From JALYNX01 sp040902845 (GTDB lineage: Bacteria; Actinomycetota; Acidimicrobiia; Spongiisociales; ZC4RG35), in NCBI GenBank assembly GCA_040902845.1, contig JBBDWM010000012.1, forward strand, positions 1 through 37,936: a stretch of DNA of 37,936 nucleotides, read 5' to 3'. Below are positions 1-7,962 of this stretch, piece by piece. The notes beneath the pieces were generated by a model. That model did no database searches and was not told where the DNA came from. It saw nothing but the letters and a program-made list of their open reading frames with translations. Made by a program: the position numbers and the translations under genes. How positions within the stretch are numbered: the stretch's first letter is position 1; each line of letters begins with the position of its first letter.

Positions 1-53
1 ACCGCGAGGACTTTTCTTGGCCACCAGCGAGGACTTTCACATGGCCATGGACA
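1..53. mobile_element. Probable terminal repeats of an IS21-like element (right end only)
   Basis: Two direct copies of a ~20-bp unit lie side by side: 4-23 (GCGAGGACTTTTCTTGGCCA) and 27-47, which has the same start GCGAGGACTTT and the same end TGGCCA. The block stops at ...CCATGGACA at 53. Multiple internal repeats at the tips and TG...CA terminal bases are typical of IS21-family ends. Read on the minus strand this end begins TGTCCATGGCC. The rest of the element would lie left of the window, so no transposase gene can be seen. Inference only. Confidence 0.45.
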
Positions 54-90
54 CTCGTGGGCACTCGACTATCGGCGTATCCCCGATTCC

Positions 91-1062
91 TTACTCAACT
101 GCTCTGATCGTCGTGCGTGGCGTCGCCTGCTGATCGCCCTCAAGGGTGGGGAGTCCGAACGAAGGCGGCTGCATCGGAGCCAGTCCCCCGGATTCGTCAT
201 AGGTCGAGAGCTGAAGGGGATACAAATTGGGAATGATCCGCCCGAACTGGTCTCTCTGGAACGTCACGCTGCCGTTGCCATAGTCGAGTTCGTCGACCCC
301 AGGGTTGAATTCCGCATCCTCATAAACATAGGTCGCGAGTGACAGGAGGGGACGCCCAGCCTGATCGAACAGGAGCACTTCGACCGGGTTTCCTTCGAGG
401 TCGTAGGCGTAGATGTTTTCCACGGGGGTCCCATCAGCAGCCATGAGCTGCCCGGGGTAGAAAGCGGACTCATCGAAATGCTGCGGTTTGGTCAGGGAGA
501 TCGGTGACAGGATCCCGATCATGAGTGCAAACACAGCAGTCATCGAGAAGAGGCTGGTCCCAAGGTCTCTGACGGGGTGGCGACGTGTTCCATCGAGCCA
601 AACCGAGAACCATGTGGCCGACGCGACGAGAGTCGCGCCCACGGCCGATTGGAATTCGAAACTTGGTATCGGAAATCGGAGGAAGGGTGTCTCCTGAGTC
701 AGCCCAGCGAAAACGCTGACCACCAGCCATCCACGGGTCCAGATCCAGATCGGTCGGATCATTTGCCAATGGGCAAAAGAGTCCAGCCTGTGCGCCTCAA
801 CGTCGAGTCGATCCCTGAACCGCCGAACTGCACCCCACCTCGGCCGGCGTGCCGGTTGGTCGAGACCGGCGCTGGTGCGGAATTCGGCGGCGAAGGCCAC
901 GGGATCACCGAGCTCAGCCTGGATACCACCATCATCCAGTTCGGTCAGGTGAGCCTCCAGGTCCTGGACGATCTCCTCCCTTTCCTCCTCGGGCAGATCG
1001 GAGAGCTGGACTCGGACCTGCTCCAGATAGCGAGCCTTCGCCGGCGACAAGGTGATGCTCAT
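91..1062 (-). CDS. HAAS-domain membrane protein partnered with PadR regulator
   Basis: 323 aa. Residues ~5-70 form an alpha-helical HAAS-like signalling domain (YLEQVRVQLSDLPEEEREEI, then a GDPVAFAAEF motif), the kind found in proteins encoded next to PadR repressors. About three hydrophobic segments follow at ~105-185 (WLVVSVFAGL, GATLVASATWFSVWL, FSMTAVFALMIGIL). A C-terminal, probably extracytoplasmic, region of ~135 residues has no recognisable family. The start ATG overlaps the padR stop by 4 nt (ATGA) and is preceded by GGAGGAGGA, so the two genes are translationally coupled. The role is probably to sense or respond to envelope stress under PadR control; this is inferred from the pairing, not from catalytic motifs. 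Confidence 0.75.
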   Translation of the reverse strand: MSITLSPAKARYLEQVRVQLSDLPEEEREEIVQDLEAHLTELDDGGIQAELGDPVAFAAEFRTSAGLDQPARRPRWGAVRRFRDRLDVEAHRLDSFAHWQMIRPIWIWTRGWLVVSVFAGLTQETPFLRFPIPSFEFQSAVGATLVASATWFSVWLDGTRRHPVRDLGTSLFSMTAVFALMIGILSPISLTKPQHFDESAFYPGQLMAADGTPVENIYAYDLEGNPVEVLLFDQAGRPLLSLATYVYEDAEFNPGVDELDYGNGSVTFQRDQFGRIIPNLYPLQLSTYDESGGLAPMQPPSFGLPTLEGDQQATPRTTIRAVE

Positions 1063-1388
1063 TCCTCCTCCTCTCCCTGCAACAGACCGTTCATGGTGTC
1101 GGCAAACCCACTCCAGGTCTTGGTCGATTGCTCCAGCATGTCGATCCCCGCCCCATTGAGCCCGTAGTACTTGCGGGCCGGGCCTTCCTCGGAGGGAACG
1201 ATCTCCGATGTCAGGTAGCCCCCACCAAACAAGCGGCGCAGGGTTCCATAGACTGAGGCATCGCCCACACCCTCGAAGCCCGACTCGCGGAGCTGCCGGA
1301 CCAAGTCATATCCATAGGTGCGACCTCGTCGGAGGACGGCGAGGACTGCGGTGTCCAACACCCCTTTTAGTAGCTGGGTTTGATCCAT
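1059..1388 (-). CDS. PadR-family transcriptional regulator
   Basis: 109 aa from the ATG at 1388, chosen because AGGAGG sits 6 nt upstream. An in-frame upstream ATG at 1433 lies inside the promoter region and is less likely. The sequence is a compact winged helix of PadR type: LLKGVLDTAVLAVL, then RRGRTYGYDLVRQLRESGF, the recognition region DASVYGTLRRLFGGGYL, and a wing with EEGPARKYYGLN. PadR proteins are dimeric repressors released by ligand or stress. The gene is first in a two-gene operon with the HAAS membrane protein and probably represses itself through the palindrome over its own -10 box. Confidence 0.88.
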   Translation of the reverse strand: MDQTQLLKGVLDTAVLAVLRRGRTYGYDLVRQLRESGFEGVGDASVYGTLRRLFGGGYLTSEIVPSEEGPARKYYGLNGAGIDMLEQSTKTWSGFADTMNGLLQGEEEE

Positions 1389-1405
1389 TTCGCCTCCTCC
1401 TGTCA

Positions 1406-1447
1406 GTAGTCCGCTGAGAATACTACCACGCAATGCGGAATAGTGAA
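1406..1447 (-). promoter_or_regulatory. padR promoter with overlapping palindromic operator
   Basis: On the minus strand a -35-like TTCACT (1447-1442) and a -10-like TAGTAT (1425-1420) are 16 nt apart. A perfect inverted repeat GTAGT-N11-ACTAC (1406-1426) overlaps the -10 box and lies just upstream of the AGGAGG of padR. The arrangement suits autorepression by PadR. The operator assignment is inferred from position and symmetry. Confidence 0.5.
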
Positions 1448-1546
1448 GGGGGGCCAGACACCAACATGGCCACCAACGCCTCTACGGACCCGGTGATGGG
1501 GGATGTGGACCGCTGATCGCGCCAGCGCCAGCGGCGTCGGCGCCTT

Positions 1547-1927
1547 TCAGTCGTGGTTGGTGTACGACAGGATCCGCCACTCATCGTTCTCACGGCGGAG
1601 CATGTGGTAGCTCGTGACGAAATCGCGTATAGCGGTTCCGTCGTCGGACTGGACGTTCCAGCGCACCATCGTCAGCATCGATGAGCGGCCGAGCGAGATG
1701 CTGTTGATTGCCGCGATCGTCGCCCGGGCGGCGCCTGCGTTTCGATAAGCCTCCATCAGAGCTGACAGATGCTTGAAGAGGGCGTCGTTGTCGCCGAGAT
1801 GGATAGCTACGCCTTCACGGACGGCGAGCATTGGTACCTCGTACATGGCCGTGACCGCATTGGCATCTGATGCCATGTAGCGCTCCGCGTAAGTCTCGAA
1901 GAAGCGCTCGATAGTCGCTTCGCTCAT
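1547..1927 (-). CDS. NTF2-like (SnoaL-type) small protein
   Basis: 126 aa. It opens with a helix typical of cone-shaped NTF2-like folds (ATIERFFETYAERYMASDANAV), followed by a short 'MYEVPML' strand. The C-terminal strands read MVRWNV, FVTSYHMLRR and WRILSYTNHD. NTF2-like proteins may be enzymes, binding proteins or dimer partners, and no catalytic set is evident, so the substrate is unknown. The gene stands alone between the PadR operon and the amidohydrolase, with the same orientation as both. A start at 1927 is assumed; no strong ribosome-binding site precedes it. Confidence 0.65.
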   Translation of the reverse strand: MSEATIERFFETYAERYMASDANAVTAMYEVPMLAVREGVAIHLGDNDALFKHLSALMEAYRNAGAARATIAAINSISLGRSSMLTMVRWNVQSDDGTAIRDFVTSYHMLRRENDEWRILSYTNHD

Positions 1928-1996
1928 ACAAATCTCAAGTCAATGACTTCGCGCTCCGGATTTTCGCTGCAGCGTGCGAACGATAGTCCACTTCTC

Positions 1997-3481
1997 TCAC
2001 GGCCAGCCCTGATGATGAAGACGAAACTCCCGTACCTCGCCGGTGGTCGACGGGCCCCAGGTCATGGTGGGCACCGGGTGCTCGATCCGAGCAGTCTCCA
2101 ACTCGTCGGCGGTGAATCCCACCGGCTCTCGGATCGGGTCGATCCCATAAAGGTTGGCCGCGTTCCAACCCAGGATCTTGGCCTTCACCGCTCGGGTCAG
2201 TTCGGGGTACCCGTGTTGCTCACGGAGGTCTGCCGGGATCTGAAATGCTCGAAGGGCGTCGATCTGGCCCTGTGGCGAGCCATAGAAGATCGAGTCGGTC
2301 CCCCAGAGCACATTGTCCTCTCCGAAGGCGACCAGGAGCTTGCCCAGTACATGAGCTGCCTCGTCGGGGCGCCGGAGCAGATGCCACCAGGTTGAGCCGA
2401 TCTCGGCGTAGACGTTTTCCCCGGGACCGATCCCTGCCTTGCGGACCGACTCGATGAGGCGGTTGACACCGATGCTGGCTGTGCCGGCTGTGAATGGGCC
2501 TTCACGTTGCGCCACCTCGAACCCGGAGTGATAGATGACGAACTTGACGTCGGGATGGGCCCGTGCGGCAGGGCCGATGTCCTCCGGTGACCCGTACCGG
2601 GCCCGGTCGGAGAGGCCCTTGTGAACGAATAGCACCGGGTTGCCGAGCGCCTCGACCTGGTCGAGGAAGACGTTGCCCACTTGGGGCAGGTCGGGGTTGT
2701 GGTCGTCGAGCCACCAATGGATCCCGGAGGGGAAATGGGTGAAGGTCTTCCAACCGGCGATCTGATTCTCGGCAACGGTGCGCTCCATTTCCTCTAGAAC
2801 CGAGACAATCGGGGCAATCTGGGGGAGGGCGAGGGCGTTGATCACCACCCGGTCGTCACCTGACAGGTTCTGGACCAGACGACGGGTTTCCTCCATGACC
2901 TGAGGCGAGAGCGGGCTTCCCTCGGGGAGGATGGGGAGCCCGGACAGGGCGACCATCGTGGTGTCCGAGCGGACGAACACTTCTTCCAAGAAATGATTCA
3001 TCGAGAAGCAGGCCCGCGGGTCGTCCTCGTCCTGACATTGGGCCTGGGGGAATTGGCGGCCCCAGAACCAATCACCCCGGGTCGAGGGGTCGAGGTCGTA
3101 CTCGAGGAGATGTCCCTGGACGTCGAACACGAACTGTGAGGGGCCGAGCACCGCCCGCGCAGCGTCGGTGTCATGACGGGAGCTGGGGTCGAAGGGGTAC
3201 CAGAGACCCGACGGCAGTCCGGCTGCCCTGGCCACGGCAGCGTCGATGGCGGCGAGGGAGACCGCCAGGGCACAGGCCGATCTCAAGAACTGACGACGGC
3301 TCATCCCGGTCCTGGCGACAGCGTCGTCGATCCCCGAACGGGCCAGGTTCTCAGCCTCCCGCCGGACCGGGGTGATCGGCTCGGGCTCGTACTCACCGTT
3401 GGAGCACTGACCGAAGGCGATAGGGAGACCAGGGTCCTCGTCGCGCCACGACTGTGCCATTCCCCGATTGTGCCCGAACAT
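1997..3481 (-). CDS. Tat-exported amidohydrolase (amidohydrolase_2 family)
   Basis: 494 aa from ATG 3481; ATG 3460 (MAQSWRDEDPGLP) is an equally good start. An unusual ~58-residue N-terminal stretch precedes a twin-arginine motif SRRQFLR at ~61-67 and a hydrophobic segment ending AAVARA. The body is a metal-dependent TIM-barrel hydrolase. Likely metal or catalytic positions are FDVQGHLL (where family members often carry HxH, here only one His), VHKG, IYHSGFE and the late Asp in LWGTDSIFYG. The WGTDS strand and the C-terminal 'NAANLYGI' are typical of the amidohydrolase_2 group, which includes decarboxylases and lactone hydrolases. The substrate is unknown. The long pre-Tat segment does not look like a conventional signal peptide, so export is probable rather than certain. 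Confidence 0.78.
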   Translation of the reverse strand: MFGHNRGMAQSWRDEDPGLPIAFGQCSNGEYEPEPITPVRREAENLARSGIDDAVARTGMSRRQFLRSACALAVSLAAIDAAVARAAGLPSGLWYPFDPSSRHDTDAARAVLGPSQFVFDVQGHLLEYDLDPSTRGDWFWGRQFPQAQCQDEDDPRACFSMNHFLEEVFVRSDTTMVALSGLPILPEGSPLSPQVMEETRRLVQNLSGDDRVVINALALPQIAPIVSVLEEMERTVAENQIAGWKTFTHFPSGIHWWLDDHNPDLPQVGNVFLDQVEALGNPVLFVHKGLSDRARYGSPEDIGPAARAHPDVKFVIYHSGFEVAQREGPFTAGTASIGVNRLIESVRKAGIGPGENVYAEIGSTWWHLLRRPDEAAHVLGKLLVAFGEDNVLWGTDSIFYGSPQGQIDALRAFQIPADLREQHGYPELTRAVKAKILGWNAANLYGIDPIREPVGFTADELETARIEHPVPTMTWGPSTTGEVREFRLHHQGWP

Positions 3482-3566
3482 GCCGACTGAGGGCGAGGTG
3501 CTCCCTTTCTCAATGCAACGCGTCGCATATCCGTGACGCCCAGCATTAGGAAGCGCGTTTCTGGGT

Positions 3567-3605
3567 TTCGCTAGGCCAACGGGGGCTACCTATTCTCCGG
3601 CACCG
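3567..3605 (+). promoter_or_regulatory. Candidate nuoE promoter, possibly leaderless
   Basis: A -10-like TATTCT (3591-3596, fits TAnnnT) ends 9 nt before the nuoE ATG at 3606, and there is no purine-rich ribosome-binding site in between. Transcription would then start at or just before the ATG, giving a leaderless mRNA. The -35 region (around TTCGCT, 3567-3572) is poor. The divergent amidohydrolase gene starts at 3481, so 3482-3605 must hold promoters for both. Confidence 0.35.
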
Positions 3606-4229
3606 ATGAGTCATTGGTCGGAGGCCACCCAGGACCGTGCCCGAGAGATCATCTCCCGTTATCCGATGAAGAGATCGGCTGTAATGCCCCTCCTCTATCT
3701 GGCAATGGCCGAGGAGGGCCATCTCAGCAACGAGGGGATGGGGGAGGTGGCCCGGTGGGTGGAGATCACCCCGGCCCAGGTCCAGGCGGTTGCCAGCTTC
3801 TACACGATGTACAAGCGGGAGCGAACCGGCCGGTATCTGATCTCGTGCTGCACCTCTATCTCCTGCATGCTGCTCGGTGGCGATGACGTGCTCCATGCCG
3901 TCGAGGACGAGTCAGGGGTTCCCCATGGGGAGACCGATGAGAAAGGCCTGCTTTCGGTCGAGCATGTGGAGTGCATCGGGGCCTGCGGTGGAGCGCCTGC
4001 GGTCCAGGTCAATTACGAGCTGATCGAGGGCGTGACCCCGGATCGTGCCCGCGACCTCGTCCGCTGGCTGAGCGGGGCGAGGCCGGCGGTGGTCAACACC
4101 GAGGAGATGCAGGAGTTGTTCGGTGGTGTCAAGAGCTTCGACTGGGGCATCAAGGAGGAAGTCGGGGCCATCGGCCCCTACCCGGCATTCCAATCCTTCG
4201 GGACGGTGGGAAGCGAGGACGTTCCGTGA
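3606..4229 (+). CDS. nuoE: NADH-quinone oxidoreductase subunit E
   Basis: 207 aa. This is the 24-kDa-type subunit of the NADH-input module, a thioredoxin-fold protein carrying one [2Fe-2S] cluster. The ligands are visible as C82 and C87 in CCTSISC, and C123 and C127 in VECIGACGG. The N-terminal helical half contains the usual AEEGHLS and 'ASFYTMY' segments. A ~50-residue tail after the fold (from GARPAVVNTEE to the end) makes it somewhat longer than typical NuoE. It is the first gene of the operon; its stop overlaps the nuoF GTG by 4 nt (GTGA). nuoA-D, which normally precede nuoE, are absent; the upstream neighbour is a divergent amidohydrolase. Confidence 0.95.
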   Translation: MSHWSEATQDRAREIISRYPMKRSAVMPLLYLAMAEEGHLSNEGMGEVARWVEITPAQVQAVASFYTMYKRERTGRYLISCCTSISCMLLGGDDVLHAVEDESGVPHGETDEKGLLSVEHVECIGACGGAPAVQVNYELIEGVTPDRARDLVRWLSGARPAVVNTEEMQELFGGVKSFDWGIKEEVGAIGPYPAFQSFGTVGSEDVP

Positions 4230-5539
4230 CGACACCCCTGGTTGTCACCCGACGAATGACCGACCACCCCACCGACTCGCACACCATCGAGCGCTACGAG
4301 GCCACCGGCGGCTACCAGCAGGCTCCTCGCGCCCTGGGAATGACCAGAGACGAGTTGGTGGAGACCGTGAAGAGCTCAGGTCTCCTCGGTCGGGGTGGTG
4401 CCGCCTTCTCCACCGGTTTGAAGTGGAGCTTTCTCGCTCCTGCCCGCCCGTCCTATCTGGTGATCAACGCCGACGAGTCCGAGCCGGGCACTTTCAAAGA
4501 CCGTCAGCTTCTGGAGCGCGACCCCCATCAGATGCTCGAGGGAGCCATCATCACCGCGGTGGCCAACGAGGTCCACCACGCCTTCATCTACATCCGGGGC
4601 GAGTACCCCAAGCCTGCCCGACGGGTGCAGGCCGCGGTCGACGCCGCCTATGCCAAGGGTTATCTGGGCAAGGGGATCTTCGGGACCCAATACGACCTGG
4701 AGGTGACGATTCATCTCGGCGCCGGGGCCTACATCTGCGGTGAGGAAACGGCCCTGATCAACAGTCTCGAGGGGCTCCGCGGCGAGCCCCGGCTCAAACC
4801 CCCTTACTTCCCGGCGGTGAAGGGCCTCTACATGCAACCGACCATCGTCAACAACGTAGAGACGGTTTCCGACCTGCCCCACATCCTGGCGATGGGCGCC
4901 GAGGCGTACACCGGGCTGGGTCACATGCTCGACACCGGGACCTTCATGACCTCGATCTCGGGTCACGTCAATCGTCCCGGCAATTATGAGCTCCCGCACG
5001 GGATCCCCTGGGGGGAGTTGATCTACGAGGTGGCCGGCGGCATCCGTGATGACCGGGAGTTGAAGGCGTGGATACCAGGCGGCGCCTCAGCCCCATGGTT
5101 CGTCCCCAGTGTTCATCTCGACCAGCAGATAACGAAGGACGTCTGTGCAGAGGCCGGGTCGATGCTGGGCTCGGGGGCGGTGATCGTCATGGATGAGACC
5201 ACGTGCATGGTTCGCGCTGCTGAACGGATCGTTCGCTTCTTCGCTCATGAGTCCTGTGGTCAGTGCACGCCATGTCGCGAGGGAACGACCTGGCTGGAGA
5301 TGGTCTTACGGCGGATCGAAACCGGTCAGGGTCGTCAGATCGACCTCGACCTGATGCTCGACGTCTCCGACGGGATAAGCATCGGGCTCGCCTGGCCGCC
5401 GAAGATGACCACGATCTGTCCGCTCGGGCCTTCGGCGGTCTCACCAATCATCGCCCTGCGCGATTACTTCAAGGACGAGGTCATGGCACACGTGGAGCTC
5501 GGGGCCTGCCCCCTCGAGAAGGCGGAGGCCGTGGCGTGA
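4226..5539 (+). CDS. nuoF: NADH-quinone oxidoreductase subunit F
   Basis: 437 aa. I chose GTG 4226 because it overlaps the nuoE stop (GTGA) and has GAGG just upstream; ATG 4256 is an alternative. This is the FMN- and NADH-binding subunit where electrons enter complex I. Visible motifs are the glycine-rich GRGGAAF (~55-61), the flavin-site ADESEPGTFKDR (~82-93), GAGAYICGEETAL (~165-177), an SLBB-like segment (SGHVNRPGNYELP), and [4Fe-4S] ligands in SCGQCTPC (C344, C347, C350) with a fourth Cys in TTICPLG (~398). All ligands are present, so it should be active. The product is cytoplasmic, partnered with NuoE and NuoG. Confidence 0.96.
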   Translation: MTTPLVVTRRMTDHPTDSHTIERYEATGGYQQAPRALGMTRDELVETVKSSGLLGRGGAAFSTGLKWSFLAPARPSYLVINADESEPGTFKDRQLLERDPHQMLEGAIITAVANEVHHAFIYIRGEYPKPARRVQAAVDAAYAKGYLGKGIFGTQYDLEVTIHLGAGAYICGEETALINSLEGLRGEPRLKPPYFPAVKGLYMQPTIVNNVETVSDLPHILAMGAEAYTGLGHMLDTGTFMTSISGHVNRPGNYELPHGIPWGELIYEVAGGIRDDRELKAWIPGGASAPWFVPSVHLDQQITKDVCAEAGSMLGSGAVIVMDETTCMVRAAERIVRFFAHESCGQCTPCREGTTWLEMVLRRIETGQGRQIDLDLMLDVSDGISIGLAWPPKMTTICPLGPSAVSPIIALRDYFKDEVMAHVELGACPLEKAEAVA

Positions 5540-7962
5540 GCGACGTCGTCAATATCACCGTCGATGGCAAGCAGATGGAGGCCACTGCCGGCGAGATGCT
5601 GATCAAGGCCGCCCAGGACGGTGGCACCTACATCCCCCGCTTCTGCTGGCACGAGCGGATGAACCCGGTGGGAATGTGCCGCATGTGCCTGGTCCAGGTC
5701 GACACGCCGCGGGGACCGATGATCATCACCGCCTGCACCAACCCGGTGGCGGAAGGGATGGTCGTCGACACCCAAAACGACACCGTGAAGAAGGCCCAAG
5801 AGGCGATCATCGAGTTCCTGCTCGCCAACCACCCCCTCGATTGCCCGATCTGTGACAAAGGAGGGGAGTGCCCGTTACAGGATCAGGCCATGTCTCACGG
5901 TCCCGGGGAGAGCCGATTCGTTGAGATCAAGCGCAACTTTGAAAAGCCGATCCCGGTATCCGACCTGGTCCTTCTCGATCGTGAGCGCTGCATCCTCTGT
6001 GCCAGGTGTACACGATTCTCGGATGAGATCAGTGGTGATCCCCTGATCGAGTTCATGGAGAGAGGGAACGTGACCGAGGTCAACACCTTCCCCGACCTCC
6101 CCTTCTCCTCGTATTTCTCGGGGAACACCGTCCAGATTTGCCCAGTGGGAGCGCTCACCGCCAAGCCCTATCGATTCCGGGCCCGTCCCTGGGACCTGAC
6201 CAAGGTCGAGAGCTCCTCCCTTCACGACACCGCGCACCCCCGCATCTCGATTCATGCCAGCCAGAACCAGATCCTCCGCTTCCTCGGAGTGGACAACGAC
6301 GCCACCAACCATGGGTGGCTGTCGGACAAGGCTCGGTTCGGTTTCCAATACATCGAGTCCGACGAGCGGCTCACCTCCCCCCTGGTGAATCGTGGTGGTG
6401 AGCTGGTCGAGGTCACTTGGAACGAGGCACTCGACATCGTGGCCAACCGGATCGAGCTGATCCGTGACGAGGACGGCGGTGGTGCGTTTGGTGTGATCGG
6501 GGGGGCCTGGGGCACCAACGAAGACGCCTATGCGCTGTCCAAGTTCGCCCGGGTGGTTCTGGAGACCAACAACGTCGATGCTCGGGTCGGTGACGACCTC
6601 GCCTCTCATTTCCTGGTCGCAACCGTAGACCGGGCCCGGATCTCGGATCTCGACGACGCCGACACCATCCTGGTCTGGGGCCCGGATCTGAAAGAGGAGC
6701 ACCCGACCCTCTATCTCCGCGCTCGACATGCCGCCCAAGAGCTCGGGGTCACCCTGGTCGTGGTTCACCCCCGGGCAACCGGGCTCGACGATCGTGCCGC
6801 CCACAAACTCACCTACCGCCCCGGTGGTGGGTTCGCCCTTCTCGACGAAATCGCAAAAGGGGAGCACCCCGAGGTCAGCCATGCCCTGGCCGCCGGGAAA
6901 GTCGTGGTGATCGTCGGTCAGGCATGTCACGCCGACGGCCCCAAACTCGCCGAGTCGGTGGCGGCGCTTGCCCGCAACAAGGCGGGCTCGGTGAGGATCA
7001 TGCCGTTGGCGAGACGGGCCAATATCTACGGGGCTCTCGACATGGGACTGGCCCCCGATCTGCTCCCGGGACGGGCGGCAATCGACGCGATCGGCTGCGC
7101 CAATCTTGCCGAATCGTGGGGTGAGGTCAATCGGGTTCCCGGCAGGGATACCCGGAGCATCCTCGAAGCCCTCGGCAGTGGTGGCCTTCGCTTCCTACTG
7201 CTCGTCGGTGCGGACCCGGTGCGGGACCTTCCCGACCCCAAGGTCGCAGTCGAGGGTCTCGAAGCCGCCGAGTACGTGGTAGCCATCGACTTGTTCCTCA
7301 ACGACTCCAACCGATCAGCCGACCTGATCCTCCCCGCTTCGGGATTTGCGGAGAAGGAGGGGACCGTTACCAACCTCGAGGGTCGGGTCCAAAAGTTGAA
7401 TGCGATTCGCCCTGGACCGGGCCAGAGCCGCCCCGATTGGGCGATCCTGGACGACATCGCCGAGCGTGCCGGCCGTCCCCTGGGTCTGGCCTCGCCGGAG
7501 ACCATTGCCAAGGAGATTTCAGAGGTGGCCCCGGCGTATTCCGGTGTTACGTGGGACCTTCTGGAGTGGGAGGAGCGCGACGGGGCGGTTGTCCCTCTGT
7601 CAGGATCGCAGTCGATCCATCACATACCGGTCGCTTTGGCCGGGCCTCGTGCTCCTCGGGCTGCACTGACACTCCATGTCGCCCGGACCATGTATGACGA
7701 TGGTGTGCTCATGCGCCAGAGCCCCTCGCTTCATCCGCTTGCACCGGGGGCCGTTGCTCATCTCAACCCGGTCGACGCCCGCAAGCTGGGGGCCCAGCCA
7801 GGCAACCCGGTGCACGTGGTGACCAAGCAGGGTGAAGGCGAGTTCACGGTGGTGGTGGACGAGGGCACTCCGGCGGGCGTGGTCTATGTCCCCTTCAATC
7901 AGGTCGGCGGGGCTTCGCTCGGCACCGACCCGGTGGTTCGGGTCAGGGCGGTGGGCCAATGA
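5536..7962 (+). CDS. nuoG: NADH-quinone oxidoreductase subunit G (no N7 cluster)
   Basis: 808 aa from GTG 5536, which overlaps the nuoF stop by 4 nt (GTGA). The ferredoxin-like N-terminus carries C37, C48, C51 and C67 for [2Fe-2S] N1b. The HxxxCxxCxxxxxC set H98/C102/C105/C111 would bind N5, and CILCARC (C151/154/157) with C201 would bind N4. The molybdopterin-oxidoreductase-like domain follows from about residue 215, with a C-terminal dinucleotide-binding-like domain (LHPLAPGAVAHLNP...). Where NuoG proteins with an N7 cluster carry four cysteines, this one reads KVESSSLHDTAHP and GWLSDKARF, with no Cys at all. Many complex I versions lack N7, which is off the main electron path, so the protein should still work. 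Confidence 0.95.
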   Translation: MSDVVNITVDGKQMEATAGEMLIKAAQDGGTYIPRFCWHERMNPVGMCRMCLVQVDTPRGPMIITACTNPVAEGMVVDTQNDTVKKAQEAIIEFLLANHPLDCPICDKGGECPLQDQAMSHGPGESRFVEIKRNFEKPIPVSDLVLLDRERCILCARCTRFSDEISGDPLIEFMERGNVTEVNTFPDLPFSSYFSGNTVQICPVGALTAKPYRFRARPWDLTKVESSSLHDTAHPRISIHASQNQILRFLGVDNDATNHGWLSDKARFGFQYIESDERLTSPLVNRGGELVEVTWNEALDIVANRIELIRDEDGGGAFGVIGGAWGTNEDAYALSKFARVVLETNNVDARVGDDLASHFLVATVDRARISDLDDADTILVWGPDLKEEHPTLYLRARHAAQELGVTLVVVHPRATGLDDRAAHKLTYRPGGGFALLDEIAKGEHPEVSHALAAGKVVVIVGQACHADGPKLAESVAALARNKAGSVRIMPLARRANIYGALDMGLAPDLLPGRAAIDAIGCANLAESWGEVNRVPGRDTRSILEALGSGGLRFLLLVGADPVRDLPDPKVAVEGLEAAEYVVAIDLFLNDSNRSADLILPASGFAEKEGTVTNLEGRVQKLNAIRPGPGQSRPDWAILDDIAERAGRPLGLASPETIAKEISEVAPAYSGVTWDLLEWEERDGAVVPLSGSQSIHHIPVALAGPRAPRAALTLHVARTMYDDGVLMRQSPSLHPLAPGAVAHLNPVDARKLGAQPGNPVHVVTKQGEGEFTVVVDEGTPAGVVYVPFNQVGGASLGTDPVVRVRAVGQ

